Under the pieces are notes generated by a model. That model saw only the letters and a list, made by a program, of their open reading frames with translations, was not told where the DNA came from and did no database searches. DNA of 64,000 nucleotides from positions 496,001 through 560,000 of the forward strand of contig NZ_KE386571.1 in assembly GCF_000427645.1 (NCBI RefSeq), given 5' to 3'. The DNA is from Sphingomonas phyllosphaerae FA2. GTDB taxonomy: Bacteria; Pseudomonadota; Alphaproteobacteria; Sphingomonadales; Sphingomonadaceae. Of the stretch, positions 19,548-32,096 are shown one piece after another (position 1 is the stretch's first letter; each line of letters starts with the position of its first letter). Both the position numbers and the translations under genes were made by a program.

Positions 19548-20237
19548 ATGCACAATCCGTTCGAGACCGGCGACTTCGCGGGCAAGCTGGCGAGCGCCGG
19601 GATCGGCCTGCAACCGACCTCGGCCGGACTGGTCCCGATCGTGATCGAGCAGTCGAACCGTGGCGAACGCTCGTTCGACATCTTCTCGCGGCTGCTGCGC
19701 GAGCGGATCATCTTCGTCACCGGCGGGGTGGAGGATGGCATGGCCAGCCTGATCTGCGCGCAGTTGCTGTTCCTCGAATCGGAAAACCCGAAGAAGGACA
19801 TCTACATGTACATCAACTCGCCGGGCGGTGTCGTCACGGCGGGCATGGCGATCCATGACACGATGCAGTACATCCGGCCGCGCGTCGGTACGCTCTGCAT
19901 CGGTCAGGCGGCGTCGATGGGCAGCTTCCTGCTTGCGTCGGGTGAGCCGGGGATGCGCGTGGCGACCACCAACAGCCGCATCATGATCCACCAGCCGTCG
20001 GGCGGGGCGCAGGGCATGGCCGCGGACATCGAGATCCAGGCGCGCGAAATCCTGCGGATGCGCCACTTCCTCAACACGCTCTATGCCAAGTACACCGGCA
20101 AGCCGCTTGAGGAGATCGAGCGCGCAATGGACCGCGACAAGTTCATGAGCGCCGAAGAGGCCAAGGAGTTCGGCCTGATCGATCAGGTGTTCGACAAGCG
20201 TCCGCAGCCGACCGAGGACGTCAGCGCGGCGGCCTGA
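19548..20237 (+). CDS. clpP: ATP-dependent Clp protease proteolytic subunit
   Basis: 229-aa serine protease subunit. Residues forming the catalytic triad are Ser in [13 protein letters not shown] (about residue 123), His in [11 protein letters not shown] (about 148) and Asp in [13 protein letters not shown] (about 197). [16 protein letters not shown] provides the oxyanion region. It works with ClpX and ClpA in regulated proteolysis. An AGAGAG sequence precedes the ATG; an earlier in-frame ATG ([10 protein letters not shown]) is less likely. The 3' end overlaps the converging membrane protein gene by 17 bases. Confidence 0.95.
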   Translation: MHNPFETGDFAGKLASAGIGLQPTSAGLVPIVIEQSNRGERSFDIFSRLLRERIIFVTGGVEDGMASLICAQLLFLESENPKKDIYMYINSPGGVVTAGMAIHDTMQYIRPRVGTLCIGQAASMGSFLLASGEPGMRVATTNSRIMIHQPSGGAQGMAADIEIQAREILRMRHFLNTLYAKYTGKPLEEIERAMDRDKFMSAEEAKEFGLIDQVFDKRPQPTEDVSAAA

Positions 20238-21789
20238 TCTCGTACAACCGCGACCGGTCGCTCCGCCAGACCAGGCGGGCGCCGGCCGGGAGCGGCACTG
20301 CGGTATCGCCGGCGTCGATCAACCACAGGTAATCGACCCCGCGCCACGGCAGCCCCGCCAGCGTCTCGTGCAGCGGAGTGGACGGGAAGAACCGGTCGCA
20401 GCGCTCGACCGTGCCGGTGCTCAACAATTCGGCCAGCACCGGATCGATGCGCGATGTCAGCCCCATCGCCTGCCCCGCCACCGCCGAAAACTGTCCGTTG
20501 GCGAACGCATCGCGACGGGTGGTCGCGTAGGACTGGATGTGGCTCAGCCGCGGCGGCGCCCATTCGCGCGCGCACGGCACGATCGACATCGCCGCCACCC
20601 GCGCCCCCGATGGGATCATCGGCAGCACCGCCAGTTCGCGTTCCGCCTGCGCCGATGCGGTGGCGAGCGACGCCGTCGTCAGCGCCAGCCGCAGTCCCAG
20701 GAACCCCAGCGCCACCGCCATCAGCGTCCGCGCGTCACCGCGCCGCTCGCGCACCGCCAGCAACGAGATCGACAGCGCTACCGGGATCAGCCGGACCGAT
20801 GCAAATTCGGACCCGAACATGCGCCCGGGCAACAGGATGACCGCCATCCACAGGATCGCAGCGGGTACCGCGCCGCGCCATTCGATCACGAATCGCGGTC
20901 GCCCGATAATCGCCAGCGCCACCGCCAGCGCCACGGCCGCGTACAGGAGCAACGCCGAGGCAATGTCGATCGGCATCCAGCGGTCGCGCAGCACGCCGAC
21001 CAGCCAGCGCGCGATCTGCGCCCACGCGAACCACTCGCTGCTGGGCGGCGCTTCGCCGGTCTGCCACAGCAGCAGGAAGGCCAGCGGCCATGCGAACGGC
21101 AGCATCGGCCGCACAACGCCGATCGTGAATCGCACCGGATGCCGCCAATCCTCGCGCCGTTCGGCCATCGCGGCACCCCCCGCCAGCAACCCGAGCACGC
21201 CGAAGCCGATGATATGTGCGGTCAGGATCACCGGCGCCGAAACCGCCGCCAGCACCAATCGCGCCCGTACACGTCCCATGTTGCCGAAATGCAGCCACAG
21301 ACCGAACACCACCAGCGCCAGCGACACGGCGAGGCAGGCGTTCACGAACCCGAATGTCAGCGGGTAAGCGTAATTCAGCGTCAGCGCGAGCAACGCACCC
21401 GCGGTCAGCCGCCCGTGCAGCGCCGCGCCGATCAGCAACATTCCGAGACCGCCCAGCGCCGGAATGGTCGCCACCGCGATCCGCGCCGCGTTCTCGACCC
21501 CGATCAGGCCGGCCAGCGGCGCGACGATCAGGTCGATCCCCAGGTTCGGGATGAACCGCCACTGATAGGTGAAATTGGCCGCCAGCGCCGGGTTGTGCGC
21601 GATCGTCTCTTCGACGTGAAACCGCGCGATGTGCGAGGGCAGGTCGATCAGCAGCGGGATCGGGGTCAGCAGGATCGGCAGCGCCAGCGCCAGCATCGTC
21701 AGCACGATGACCGACAGCGACGGCAGCCCGGATGTGCCCCGACCCGGATCGATCGCGTGCCGCAAGGGCGCCGCCGGCGCAGTCGTCAT
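20221..21789 (-). CDS. Large polytopic membrane protein, possibly GT-C type
   Basis: 522-aa protein with roughly ten to twelve transmembrane segments and a C-terminal soluble part of about 120 residues (from [12 protein letters not shown] to RLYEIRPPR). The first loop carries [18 protein letters not shown], an Asp/His-containing segment like the catalytic loop of some GT-C enzymes. The product may be a sugar transferase, but no family is certain. It lies between clpP and clpX on the opposite strand, breaking the usual clpP-clpX adjacency, and overlaps clpP by 17 bases at its 3' end. Confidence 0.75.
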   Translation of the reverse strand: MTTAPAAPLRHAIDPGRGTSGLPSLSVIVLTMLALALPILLTPIPLLIDLPSHIARFHVEETIAHNPALAANFTYQWRFIPNLGIDLIVAPLAGLIGVENAARIAVATIPALGGLGMLLIGAALHGRLTAGALLALTLNYAYPLTFGFVNACLAVSLALVVFGLWLHFGNMGRVRARLVLAAVSAPVILTAHIIGFGVLGLLAGGAAMAERREDWRHPVRFTIGVVRPMLPFAWPLAFLLLWQTGEAPPSSEWFAWAQIARWLVGVLRDRWMPIDIASALLLYAAVALAVALAIIGRPRFVIEWRGAVPAAILWMAVILLPGRMFGSEFASVRLIPVALSISLLAVRERRGDARTLMAVALGFLGLRLALTTASLATASAQAERELAVLPMIPSGARVAAMSIVPCAREWAPPRLSHIQSYATTRRDAFANGQFSAVAGQAMGLTSRIDPVLAELLSTGTVERCDRFFPSTPLHETLAGLPWRGVDYLWLIDAGDTAVPLPAGARLVWRSDRSRLYEIRPPR

Positions 21790-21886
21790 GTCCTGAATTC
21801 CCCCGGAAGACGGGCGTCCCCCGCGACGCGTCTCGATGTTACGGTCGACGGCATGGCGGGCGGAGTCAAGTGGCGCGCCGCCGCCC

Positions 21887-21914
21887 TTGAAGGTCGCGCA
21901 TGCAACAGCGATAT
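21887..21914 (+). promoter_or_regulatory. Candidate heat-shock (RpoH-type) promoter of clpX
   Basis: TTGAAG at 21887-21892 and AGCGATAT at 21907-21914 with a 14-base spacer, the same spacing as the clpP site. The -10 match to CCCCATnT is weak, at about four of seven positions. It would leave a leader of about 130 bases before clpX. The evidence is mainly the shared geometry with clpP and lon. Confidence 0.3.
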
Positions 21915-22053
21915 ACGCCGATGCGGACGGCGGAGCGCCGATCCGGAACGGTCTGCGGAAAAACGGCGCTTTGTACGTTGTTGCTTAAGGAGCGGTGCGT
22001 TAGCCTGCGCCGCGCACTGGCGGGTCGACGATCCGCGACGAAGGATGGACTGA

Positions 22054-23322
<1,269 letters not shown>

Positions 23323-23343
23323 CGCGGCCCGCCTCCTAACCAT

Positions 23344-23541
23344 CGTCGTCCCGGGCTTGACCCGGGACCCCGCTTCCCCGCGACGTTGGTGAAAGCGCGG
23401 AACGTCGGATCAAGCCGGTGATCACGGGAATAGGGACGGCTTCTCTTCTCGATTTTACGTCACTCCGGACTTGATCCGGGGGCGCCGCTTCTTCGGCAAC
23501 CGGGGTAGAAGCGGGATCCCGGATCAAGTCCGGGATGACGG
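23344..23541. repeat. Two family-A inverted repeats in tandem
   Basis: The 379-base gap between clpX and the antiporter is mostly repeat. Copy one (about 23344-23428) is degenerate, with CCCGGGCTTGACCCGGG and a decayed right arm. Copy two (23458-23540) starts CGTCACTCCGGACTTGATCC and ends GATCAAGTCCGGGATGACG. Both share the TTGATC/GATCAA core with 6933-7020. The remaining 160 bases up to the next start show no gene. Confidence 0.78.
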
Positions 23542-23701
23542 AAGAGCGGGGTTGTTCGGCGGAAATCGTTCGGCAGAAATCGATCGCGCTTGGAAACAGC
23601 GCTTCCGCCCGGCGCAGACGCCGGGACCTACCCATCGTTACACCTGCGGATCATGTCCGCGCGTCATGCATTGGTCGGGGGAAGGGAGCCCGCCAGATCG
23701 C

Positions 23702-24826
23702 ATGACCACCGAAGACGACGCTTTGCCACCGGCCGATGTCCGCCGTTCGCTGCTCCACCGGCTCGATCTGCCGTTGTGGACGCTGGCAATGCCGCCGCTC
23801 GGTTTGCTGACCGTGTTGCTGTCTCTCTACAAGATGGGAGCCGCGGGGACGATCGGCGCGACGATCGTGCTGTTCGGCTGCGTGCTCGCCGCGGTTCACC
23901 ATGCCGAGGTCGTCGCGCACCGCGTCGGCGAGCCGTTCGGCACGTTGGTGCTCGCGATTGCAGTGACGGTGATCGAGGTGTCGCTGATCGTCTCGCTGAT
24001 GCTCTCCGACGCCGGCGACGCTTCGGCGCTCGCGCGCGACACGGTTTTCGCGGCGATCATGATTATCCTCAACGGGATCATCGGGTTGTGCCTGCTGGTC
24101 GGCGGCGTCCGGCACGGCGAGCAGCGCTTCACGCTGCGCGGGGTCAGCGCCGCGCTGTGCACGCTGGCTGCGCTGGCGGTGCTGACGCTGGTGCTGCCCA
24201 ATTATACCCTGACCACACCGGGGCCCTATTATGCGACCTCGCAGCTGGTGCTGGTCGCGGTGGTCAGCCTGCTGCTGTATGGCGTGTTCGTGATGGTGCA
24301 GACCTTGCGCCACCGCGAATATTTCCTTCCGGAACATGGCGATGAAGACGGTCATGCCGCGATGCCGACGCGCGCCACCACGACGGTTGCGTTCGGCACC
24401 TTGCTGGTCGCGCTGGTCGCGGTGGTGCTGCTCGCGAAGGCGCTGTCGCAGACCGTCGAGGAAGCGGTGCTCGGCGCCGGACTGCCGCTCGCGGTGGTCG
24501 GCGTCGTGATCGCGGCGCTGGTGCTCGCGCCCGAAAGCCTCGCCGCCTATCGTGCCGCGGCGCGCAATCGCATCCAGACCAGCCTCAATCTCGCGCTCGG
24601 CTCGGCGCTGGCGACGATCGGCTTGACGATCCCGGCGGTCGCGATCGTCAGCCTCGTCCTCGACCTGCCGCTCGCGCTCGGGCTCAGCGCGATGAAGATC
24701 ATCCTGCTCGCGCTGTCGCTGTTCATCGCGACGATCTCGCTCGGCACCGGGCGGACCACCGTGCTGCAAGGCGCGGTGCATCTGGTGATCTTCGCGGTGT
24801 ATCTGTTCACGACGGTTGTGCCCTGA
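23702..24826 (+). CDS. Cation/proton antiporter, calcium exchanger type
   Basis: 374-aa membrane protein of the CaCA/ChaA class with about eleven transmembrane segments. The two inverted alpha-repeat motifs are visible: AVTVIEVSLIVSLML with its conserved Glu, and in the second half LVLAPESLAAYRAA, followed by NLALGSALATIGLTIPAVA. It exports Ca2+ or Na+ in exchange for protons; the ion is not decidable from sequence. An acidic/His-rich loop (EHGDEDGHAAM) separates the halves. The ATG (MTTEDDALPP) is chosen; the frame stays open upstream into the repeat and is not coding there. Confidence 0.88.
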   Translation: MTTEDDALPPADVRRSLLHRLDLPLWTLAMPPLGLLTVLLSLYKMGAAGTIGATIVLFGCVLAAVHHAEVVAHRVGEPFGTLVLAIAVTVIEVSLIVSLMLSDAGDASALARDTVFAAIMIILNGIIGLCLLVGGVRHGEQRFTLRGVSAALCTLAALAVLTLVLPNYTLTTPGPYYATSQLVLVAVVSLLLYGVFVMVQTLRHREYFLPEHGDEDGHAAMPTRATTTVAFGTLLVALVAVVLLAKALSQTVEEAVLGAGLPLAVVGVVIAALVLAPESLAAYRAAARNRIQTSLNLALGSALATIGLTIPAVAIVSLVLDLPLALGLSAMKIILLALSLFIATISLGTGRTTVLQGAVHLVIFAVYLFTTVVP

Positions 24827-24827
24827 T

Positions 24828-24905
24828 CCGTCACTGCGAGCGCAGCGAAGCAATCCAGAGCCGGACCAAGACGCCCTGGATTGCTTCGCGGCGCTCGCAA
24901 TGACG
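24828..24905. repeat. Inverted repeat, family C, between convergent genes
   Basis: It begins two bases after the antiporter stop. The left arm CCGTCACTGCGAGCGCAGCG, followed by AAGCAATCCAG, faces the right arm CTGGATTGCTTCGCGGCGCT, ending CGCAATGACG. The long stem with a spacer of about 20 bases could serve as a bidirectional terminator for the flanking convergent genes, though neither strand has a U-run. Confidence 0.82.
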
Positions 24906-24917
24906 AGCGTTGCGGCG

Positions 24918-25163
24918 CTACCCCCGCTGCCGCGCCGCCAATGCTAGCCCTGCTGCGATCTGCACCACCGCATACAGCCGCCGCCGCCCCGGCCGACCGA
25001 CGAACGGCCGCACCGTCCGCTCCGCGCCCAGCGCGTTCTCCTTCCACAAGTCGGTATGCCGCGCGGTCTGCGTTAGCCCGAGCAACCCGTCGCCGATCAT
25101 GAACACCGCCGTCATCTCAAGCACGCGCGCGGTCAGCGGGGCTTCTGCTGCTGTTGACGCCAT
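24918..25163 (-). CDS. Small conserved membrane protein, unknown function
   Basis: 81-aa protein with two hydrophobic segments (MTAVFMIGDGLLGLTQTA near residue 17 and LYAVVQIAAGLALAA at the C-terminus) around a basic loop with VRPFVGRPGRRR. Its start lies inside the 3' end of the M1 peptidase gene (31-base overlap, different frame), which suggests translational coupling. I do not recognise the family. Confidence 0.68.
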   Translation of the reverse strand: MASTAAEAPLTARVLEMTAVFMIGDGLLGLTQTARHTDLWKENALGAERTVRPFVGRPGRRRLYAVVQIAAGLALAARQRG

Positions 25164-26891
25164 TGCTGGTACTCCTCCACCGCCACCGATCGCCGCAGGA
25201 TGCGCGCCGCCGGATCGATCACCACATGCGCGCCGGCCGGTACGGCGACGGTCGCCGTGCCGTCCGGCATCTCGACGCGCCGCGCCACGCCATCGACGGT
25301 CAGTTCGACCGGCATCGCAAAGACACGCGCGCGCTCCGTCCGCCATGCGAGCCGCAGCGTATCGCCGTCACGTGTCGTCACCAGCTCGGGCAACGCACGA
25401 TCACGCAGATAGGTGTCGAAGAACCACGACAGATCGCGCCCGCTCTCCTCGCGGACGATTGCCTCGAACTCGCGGGTCGAGCCATAGCGCGGGCTGAAAT
25501 TGCCCGGCTTCGGGTCGCGCCGCCCATAAACGACGCGTCGCACCGAATCGGAGAACGCGTGGTCGCCGATCAGCCAGCGCAACGTGTGGAGCGTCCACGA
25601 TCCCTTGTAATAGATGTCGGTGCCCGCGCCGCCCTTGGTGGGCTCGTACACCTCTTCCTCGGTCAGCACGCGGTCGCGGACGATCGGGGCGCGATTGGTG
25701 ATCTGGTTGCGCTGCGCCTCCAGCATCACCGCATAGCGCGCGTCGCCCTCGCGCCACTGGCCATAGAGCGGCTGCATGTAGCTGCCGAAGCCTTCGTGCA
25801 GCCAGTAATCGTCCCAGTTCGTGGCGGTCAGCTGGTTGGCGAACCATTCGTGACTGAATTCGTGGTGGAACAGCCAGTCGAACCCTTCGGGCGCCTTGGC
25901 ATAGCCATTGCCATAGGCGTTGATCGTCTGGTGCTCCATGCCCTTGTGCGGCGTCTCGACCACGCCCAGCTTTTCGTCGCCGAAGGGGTAGGGGCCGATC
26001 ACGCTCTCGAAGAAATCGAGCGTCGGCGCAAATTCGTCGAACAGCTTGCGCGCCTGCGCGCCCTCACCGGGCAAATGCCAATAGAACAACGGGATCGTGT
26101 TGCCGAAGCGGCTCTTGTAGCTGCCCTCGATCACCTCATACGGCCCGATGTTGATCGCGATCGCATAGGTGTTCGGCTGGCGCGCGCGCCAGTGCCAGAC
26201 GGTGCGTCCGTCGGCGAGCGTGTCCACGCCGAGCAGCCGACCATTCGACGGCGCCTTCAACCCCTTGGGCGCGGTGATGTGGAGCGTCGCCACCTCGGGC
26301 TCGCCGGTCGGGAAGTCGAGGCACGGCCACAGCAGGTCGCAGCCATAGCCCTCGGTCGTGCTCGCGATCCACGGGCGGCCATCGGGCGTCCGGGACCAGA
26401 CCATTCCGTCGTCCCACGGCGCGTTGACCGCGACGTGCGGCGTGCCGTCATAGGCGATCGCGATCGTCACCTGCTTACCCGCCGCCAGCGCACGCGCCAC
26501 GACGATCCGCCCGTCCGGCCGCTCCGCGCGCACCGGCTTGCCGTCGAGCGTCACCGATCGCACCTGATAGTTCGAATCAAGATCGAGCGTGATCGCCGCC
26601 ACGTCGCGCTTCGCCGCCACTACCAGGGTCGCGCGCGCCGTCATCCGTCGCGTCGCCGGGTCGGGCGCGAACGACAGATCGGCGGACCGCAGCGTCAGAT
26701 CGGCCTGCCCGGCCGGCCGCACGCCCCCTGAAAGCTGCGTCTGCTCGCTGATCGGCGGCTCGCCCTTTTCCGGCAGTTGCGCGGCAGCGACCGACGTCGG
26801 GACGGCCAGCGCGAGCAGAAGATTGATGCCGCGCGCGAACGCACCATATAAACGGTGTTGGCCGCCCCACACGGGCGGTACCGGAGTATAC

Positions 26892-26893
<2 letters not shown>
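25133..26893 (-). CDS. M1 family metallopeptidase (aminopeptidase N-like), secreted
   Basis: 586-aa zinc peptidase. A signal peptide (GINLLLALAVPTSVAAA) precedes the beta-rich N-terminal domain. The exopeptidase motif GMEHQ, the zinc site HEFSH at about residues 342-346, and the third ligand Glu 19 residues later in WLHEGFGSYM are all present, so the enzyme should be active. The C-terminal ~150 residues form a beta/helical region ending QQQKPR. The start is uncertain. The ATG giving MYTPVPPVW interlocks with the lon ATG in one CATG; a GTG seven codons later is the alternative. Probably periplasmic peptide degradation. Confidence 0.88.
26823..26849 (+). promoter_or_regulatory. Candidate heat-shock (RpoH-type) promoter of lon
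   Basis: TTGATG at 26823-26828, 13-base spacer, then CACCATAT at 26842-26849, which matches seven of eight positions of CCCCATnT. The predicted transcript starts about 36 bases before the lon ATG. This is the best of three similar sites in the window (clpP and clpX have weaker ones). It lies within the presumed signal-peptide region of the divergent M1 peptidase gene. Confidence 0.55.
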
Positions 26894-29288
<2,395 letters not shown>

Positions 29289-29315
29289 ATTACATAGTTT
29301 GTCAGTTTATTGTGA

Positions 29316-29351
29316 CCGCCGTACCGATATTTCGGTGCGGCGGTTTCGTTT
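29316..29351 (+). terminator. Rho-independent terminator after lon
   Basis: CCGCCGTACCGA pairs with TCGGTGCGGCGG (one G-U pair) across a short TAT loop, followed by TTTCGTTT. It lies 27 bases after the lon stop. Confidence 0.8.
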
Positions 29352-29450
29352 GACTCCGCCATGGGCACCCGCGTTAATGGGCGGATGCGGGTTTCGATCC
29401 GCGAATCCATTCCAATTACGTAATGACTTTTGAAAGTGGGGTTTTGCGGG

Positions 29451-29723
29451 ATGAACAAGCAGGAACTGATCGCGCAGGTCGCGACGGCCGCCGGACTGGG
29501 GAAGAACGAGGCGAGCCGCGCGGTCGAGGCGGTGTTCGACACCATCTCGGCATGCCTGAAGAAGGGGGACGAAGTCCGTCTGGTCGGCTTCGGCACCTTC
29601 GCGGTCAGCAAGCGCAAGGCCTCGACGGGCCGCAACCCGCGCACCGGCGAACCGATGACGATCAAGGCGTCGAGCCAGCCGAAGTTCAAGGCCGGCAAGG
29701 TGCTGAAGGATTCGCTCAACTGA
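29451..29723 (+). CDS. hupB: Histone-like DNA-binding protein HU
   Basis: 90-aa HU-family nucleoid protein. MNKQELIAQVATAAGLGKNE opens the helical dimerisation part, VRLVGFGTFAVSKRKA forms the beta saddle, and GRNPRTGEPMTIKAS is the DNA-clamping arm with the Pro that kinks DNA. It ends FKAGKVLKDSLN. The ATG has TGCGGG upstream. A perfect ten-base palindrome ATTACGTAAT lies at 29415-29424, 26 bases upstream of the start, and may be part of the promoter or an operator. Confidence 0.95.
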   Translation: MNKQELIAQVATAAGLGKNEASRAVEAVFDTISACLKKGDEVRLVGFGTFAVSKRKASTGRNPRTGEPMTIKASSQPKFKAGKVLKDSLN

Positions 29724-29784
29724 CGCGGATTTGCTCTGGACAGGGCGGGGGGGCTTGCGTAATTGCGCCGCTCCGCCAACGGAT

Positions 29785-29859
29785 GGGCGCGTAGCTCAGC
29801 GGTAGAGCACACCCTTCACACGGGTGGGGTCACAGGTTCAATCCCTGTCGCGCCCACCA
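29785..29859 (+). tRNA. tRNA-Val (anticodon CAC)
   Basis: 75 bases with encoded CCA. Acceptor GGGCGCG pairs with CGCGCCC. Anticodon stem CACCC/GGGTG encloses loop TTCACAC, anticodon CAC. The T-arm has GGTTCAATCC. It is followed at once by a strong terminator. Confidence 0.96.
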
Positions 29860-29870
29860 TCCGGTTCACG

Positions 29871-29908
29871 AAAAGCCCCGCCGGTCGCTCCGACCGGCGG
29901 GGCTTTTC
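29871..29908 (+). terminator. Terminator after tRNA-Val
   Basis: A perfect stem of 17 pairs (AAAAGCCCCGCCGGTCG against its complement) with a CTC loop and a terminal TTTT. It is an intrinsic terminator readable in both directions. Confidence 0.88.
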
Positions 29909-29957
29909 GCGTTTGGGACGATGAAGTCGATCCGCGGTTTCTGCCACCCCAGTTCAT

Positions 29958-30039
29958 CGTCATTCCCGCGCAGGCAGGAATCCAGACGAGCAGGTTTCCG
30001 GGTGAGCCGCCACGTCAGAGGTTCCGGGTTCCCGCTCCT
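29958..30039. repeat. Partial family-B inverted repeat
   Basis: Starts CGTCATTCCCGCGCAGGCAG and then GAATCCAGA, as in the copy at 7061-7152, but the right arm is cut short (GGTTCCGGGTTCCCGC) and lacks the final GGGAATGACG. It occupies the first part of the 432-base stretch between the tRNA-Val terminator and the lipoprotein gene. From 30040 to 30179 I see nothing recognisable. Confidence 0.65.
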
Positions 30040-30179
30040 ATTCACAATCTTGCCGCGTAAATTTCATGCAACCGGACCCGTACGATCTTCGCAAGACGTG
30101 ATCTCCCGCTTCCCGCGGATGCTCGAAAAGCCTAAGTAGTTGAAAGGACGCGGCACCGCGCACGTCTCAACTTTGCACA

Positions 30180-30240
30180 TGTCACGCAACCGTAACGCTT
30201 GCGTCACGCAAACGTCGCTGAAATCGCATTCAGCTGTCAT
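30180..30240 (+). promoter_or_regulatory. Candidate Pho box array (11-bp-spaced repeats)
   Basis: Pentamers recur exactly every 11 bases: GTCAC (30181), GTAAC (30192), GTCAC (30203), GTCGC (30214), CGCAT (30225, weak) and GTCAT (30236, within CTGTCAT). PhoB binds direct repeats of TGTCA-type heptamers with 11-bp periodicity, so this reads as an extended Pho box. It lies 100-160 bases upstream of the beta-helix lipoprotein gene and TonB receptor, consistent with induction under phosphate starvation. The periodicity is seen directly; the PhoB assignment is inference. Confidence 0.6.
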
Positions 30241-30340
30241 CCTCACCGACTAGCGGCGCTTTCGACGATCGAGCGGACAGTCAGGTCCGACTCGGATCGG
30301 GGCCTTGGCAAAGGGTCCGAATCTCGAAGGGAGTGAGTTC

Positions 30341-32002
30341 ATGGTCAGCTTCAGCCGCCGCAGCCACATGCTGCTGGCATCCAGTGCCGCCCTGTTCCTG
30401 GCATCGTGCGGTGCGGACGATGTGGCGTCGCCAGGCGCTGGCAGCATTCCGATCACGATCAACCAGCCGGCGCCGACTCCCACGCCGACCGGTACCGCGA
30501 CGCCGACCCCGCTGACCGCCGCGCAGTTCGCGCTCGCCACGACCCAGTCGGGCGTCACGATCACCGCCGACGAGCAGGTTGCGCTGGTCAACGCCGGACA
30601 GAACAACAATCTGAACGGCTTCGGCACGACGCTGAACGGCGTCTATCCGGTCAGCGGCACCTCGCTGGCCATCGCCAGCAACCCGCAGACGGTGCTGGGC
30701 AACACCGCCTTCCTTCAGAACACCAGCTTCGTCGGCGCGCTCAGCGGTCCGAACGACAACAGCTTCTCGGGCTGGACCTGCAATTCGTCGAGCGCGACCT
30801 TCCTGAACAGCGGATCGTGCACCGCGGTGCCGTCGATCGGCACCGGCACCCCGGCGGCGTCCTGCCCGACCGGTCTGACCGACGATGGCACCAACGAAAT
30901 TCGCAACAGCGCGGGCACGGTCACGACCGCCGGCACGTTCCGCTATTGCCGCCTGCCGCAGCTCATCACCGCCGACCTGACGCTCGCGAAGATCCCTGGT
31001 CTGGTCTATCGTTTCCGCGGGCAGACCGAAGTGGGCGTAGACGGCACGTCGGCCACCACGCTGACGATCCAGCCCGGCGTCGTGCTGGCGGCGGATTCGA
31101 CCGAGACGTCGAACGATCTGATCCTCGTCAACCGCGGCAGCAAGCTGAACGCGGTCGGCACCGCCGACGCGCCGATCATCTTCACCGCGCAGCAGAACCT
31201 CGTGAATAACGGCGTGTCGGACTCGTCGCAGGGCCTGTGGGGCGGCGTCGTGCTGCTCGGCCGCGCGCCGACCGCGGTCTGCGCCACCGGCACGGGCCCG
31301 AACGACGCTAACGGTTCGTCGACGACCTGCCAGCAGGCGATCGAGGGCGTGACCGGCCGCTTCTACGGTGGTTCGAACCAGGCCGACAGCTCGGGCACGT
31401 TGCAGTACGTGCAGATCCGCTACACCGGCATCGCGATCAGCGAAGGCAACGAACTGCAGGGCCTCACGCTCGGCGGCACCGGTTCGGGCACAACGATCGA
31501 TCACGTCCAGAGCCACAATTCGGCGGATGACGGCATCGAGATCTTCGGTGGCGCGACCAACCTGAAGTATTTCGTGGTCACCGGCGCCGACGACGACGGC
31601 TTCGACGTCGACAACGGCTGGCGCGGGTTCATGCAGTTCATCATCGCGGCGCAGAAGGCCGGCGGCTCGACCGCCGACTCCTTCGCGACCGAGATCGACT
31701 CGAACGGCCAGGAAGACGCGCTGCCGCGCACCTACGGCCGCTACGCCAATTTCACCTTCGTCCAGACGAACTCGGCCCCGGCCGCGATCCGCCTGCGCGG
31801 CGGTGCGGACTTCGCCTTCGTCAACGGCATCGTGAAGACCCAGTCGGGCGCGGCCTGCCTCAACGTCATCGCGGGCAACGCGGTGAACGGGGCTGCTGCG
31901 ACCGGCAACGACCGCTCCACGATCCGCTCGGCGGACAGTGCGCTGCAGGACGTCGGCCCGCCGACCTTCAACTCGATCTACTTCCAGTGCCAGGGCCGCT
32001 GA
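30341..32002 (+). CDS. Surface/periplasmic lipoprotein, beta-helix type
   Basis: 553-aa lipoprotein. The lipobox LFLASC places the lipidated Cys near residue 24. A Pro/Thr linker (APTPTPTGTATPTPL) follows, then a long Gly/Asn/Thr-rich domain with repeating hydrophobic-Gly-Asn strands (LTLGGTGSGTTIDHVQSHNS, DDGIEIFGGATNLKYFVVTG, DDDGFDVDNGW), the pattern of right-handed parallel beta-helices. Acidic DDD turns could bind metal. GAAGGGAG precedes the ATG. It is followed by a TonB-dependent receptor, with a hairpin between. Proteins of this kind commonly accompany such receptors in sphingomonads; the ligand is unknown. Confidence 0.82.
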   Translation: MVSFSRRSHMLLASSAALFLASCGADDVASPGAGSIPITINQPAPTPTPTGTATPTPLTAAQFALATTQSGVTITADEQVALVNAGQNNNLNGFGTTLNGVYPVSGTSLAIASNPQTVLGNTAFLQNTSFVGALSGPNDNSFSGWTCNSSSATFLNSGSCTAVPSIGTGTPAASCPTGLTDDGTNEIRNSAGTVTTAGTFRYCRLPQLITADLTLAKIPGLVYRFRGQTEVGVDGTSATTLTIQPGVVLAADSTETSNDLILVNRGSKLNAVGTADAPIIFTAQQNLVNNGVSDSSQGLWGGVVLLGRAPTAVCATGTGPNDANGSSTTCQQAIEGVTGRFYGGSNQADSSGTLQYVQIRYTGIAISEGNELQGLTLGGTGSGTTIDHVQSHNSADDGIEIFGGATNLKYFVVTGADDDGFDVDNGWRGFMQFIIAAQKAGGSTADSFATEIDSNGQEDALPRTYGRYANFTFVQTNSAPAAIRLRGGADFAFVNGIVKTQSGAACLNVIAGNAVNGAAATGNDRSTIRSADSALQDVGPPTFNSIYFQCQGR

Positions 32003-32028
32003 GGCGCTCTTAGCCCCTCGTGATGCTC

Positions 32029-32075
32029 AGCGGAGCCCGGGGAGCGCCTGATCGCGCCACCCGGGCCCGCTTTTT
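32029..32075 (+). terminator. Hairpin with U-run between lipoprotein and receptor genes
   Basis: AGCGGAGCCCGGG (32029-32041) pairs with CCCGGGCCCGCT (32060-32071) with one mismatch, and TTTTT follows. It lies 22 bases before the receptor start. As the two genes appear to share one upstream promoter, it may act as a leaky terminator that lowers receptor expression relative to the lipoprotein. Confidence 0.7.
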
Positions 32076-32096
32076 AGAACCAGACTGGAATTCGAC

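Noticed and set aside
20368-22053. Long open frame on the plus strand opposite the membrane protein gene at 20221-21789
   Set aside because: Arg/Gln/His-rich translation typical of the complement of hydrophobic coding sequence.
23471-23701. Upstream extension of the antiporter ORF
   Set aside because: It reads through the inverted repeats and yields no transporter-like sequence; the ATG at 23702 fits.
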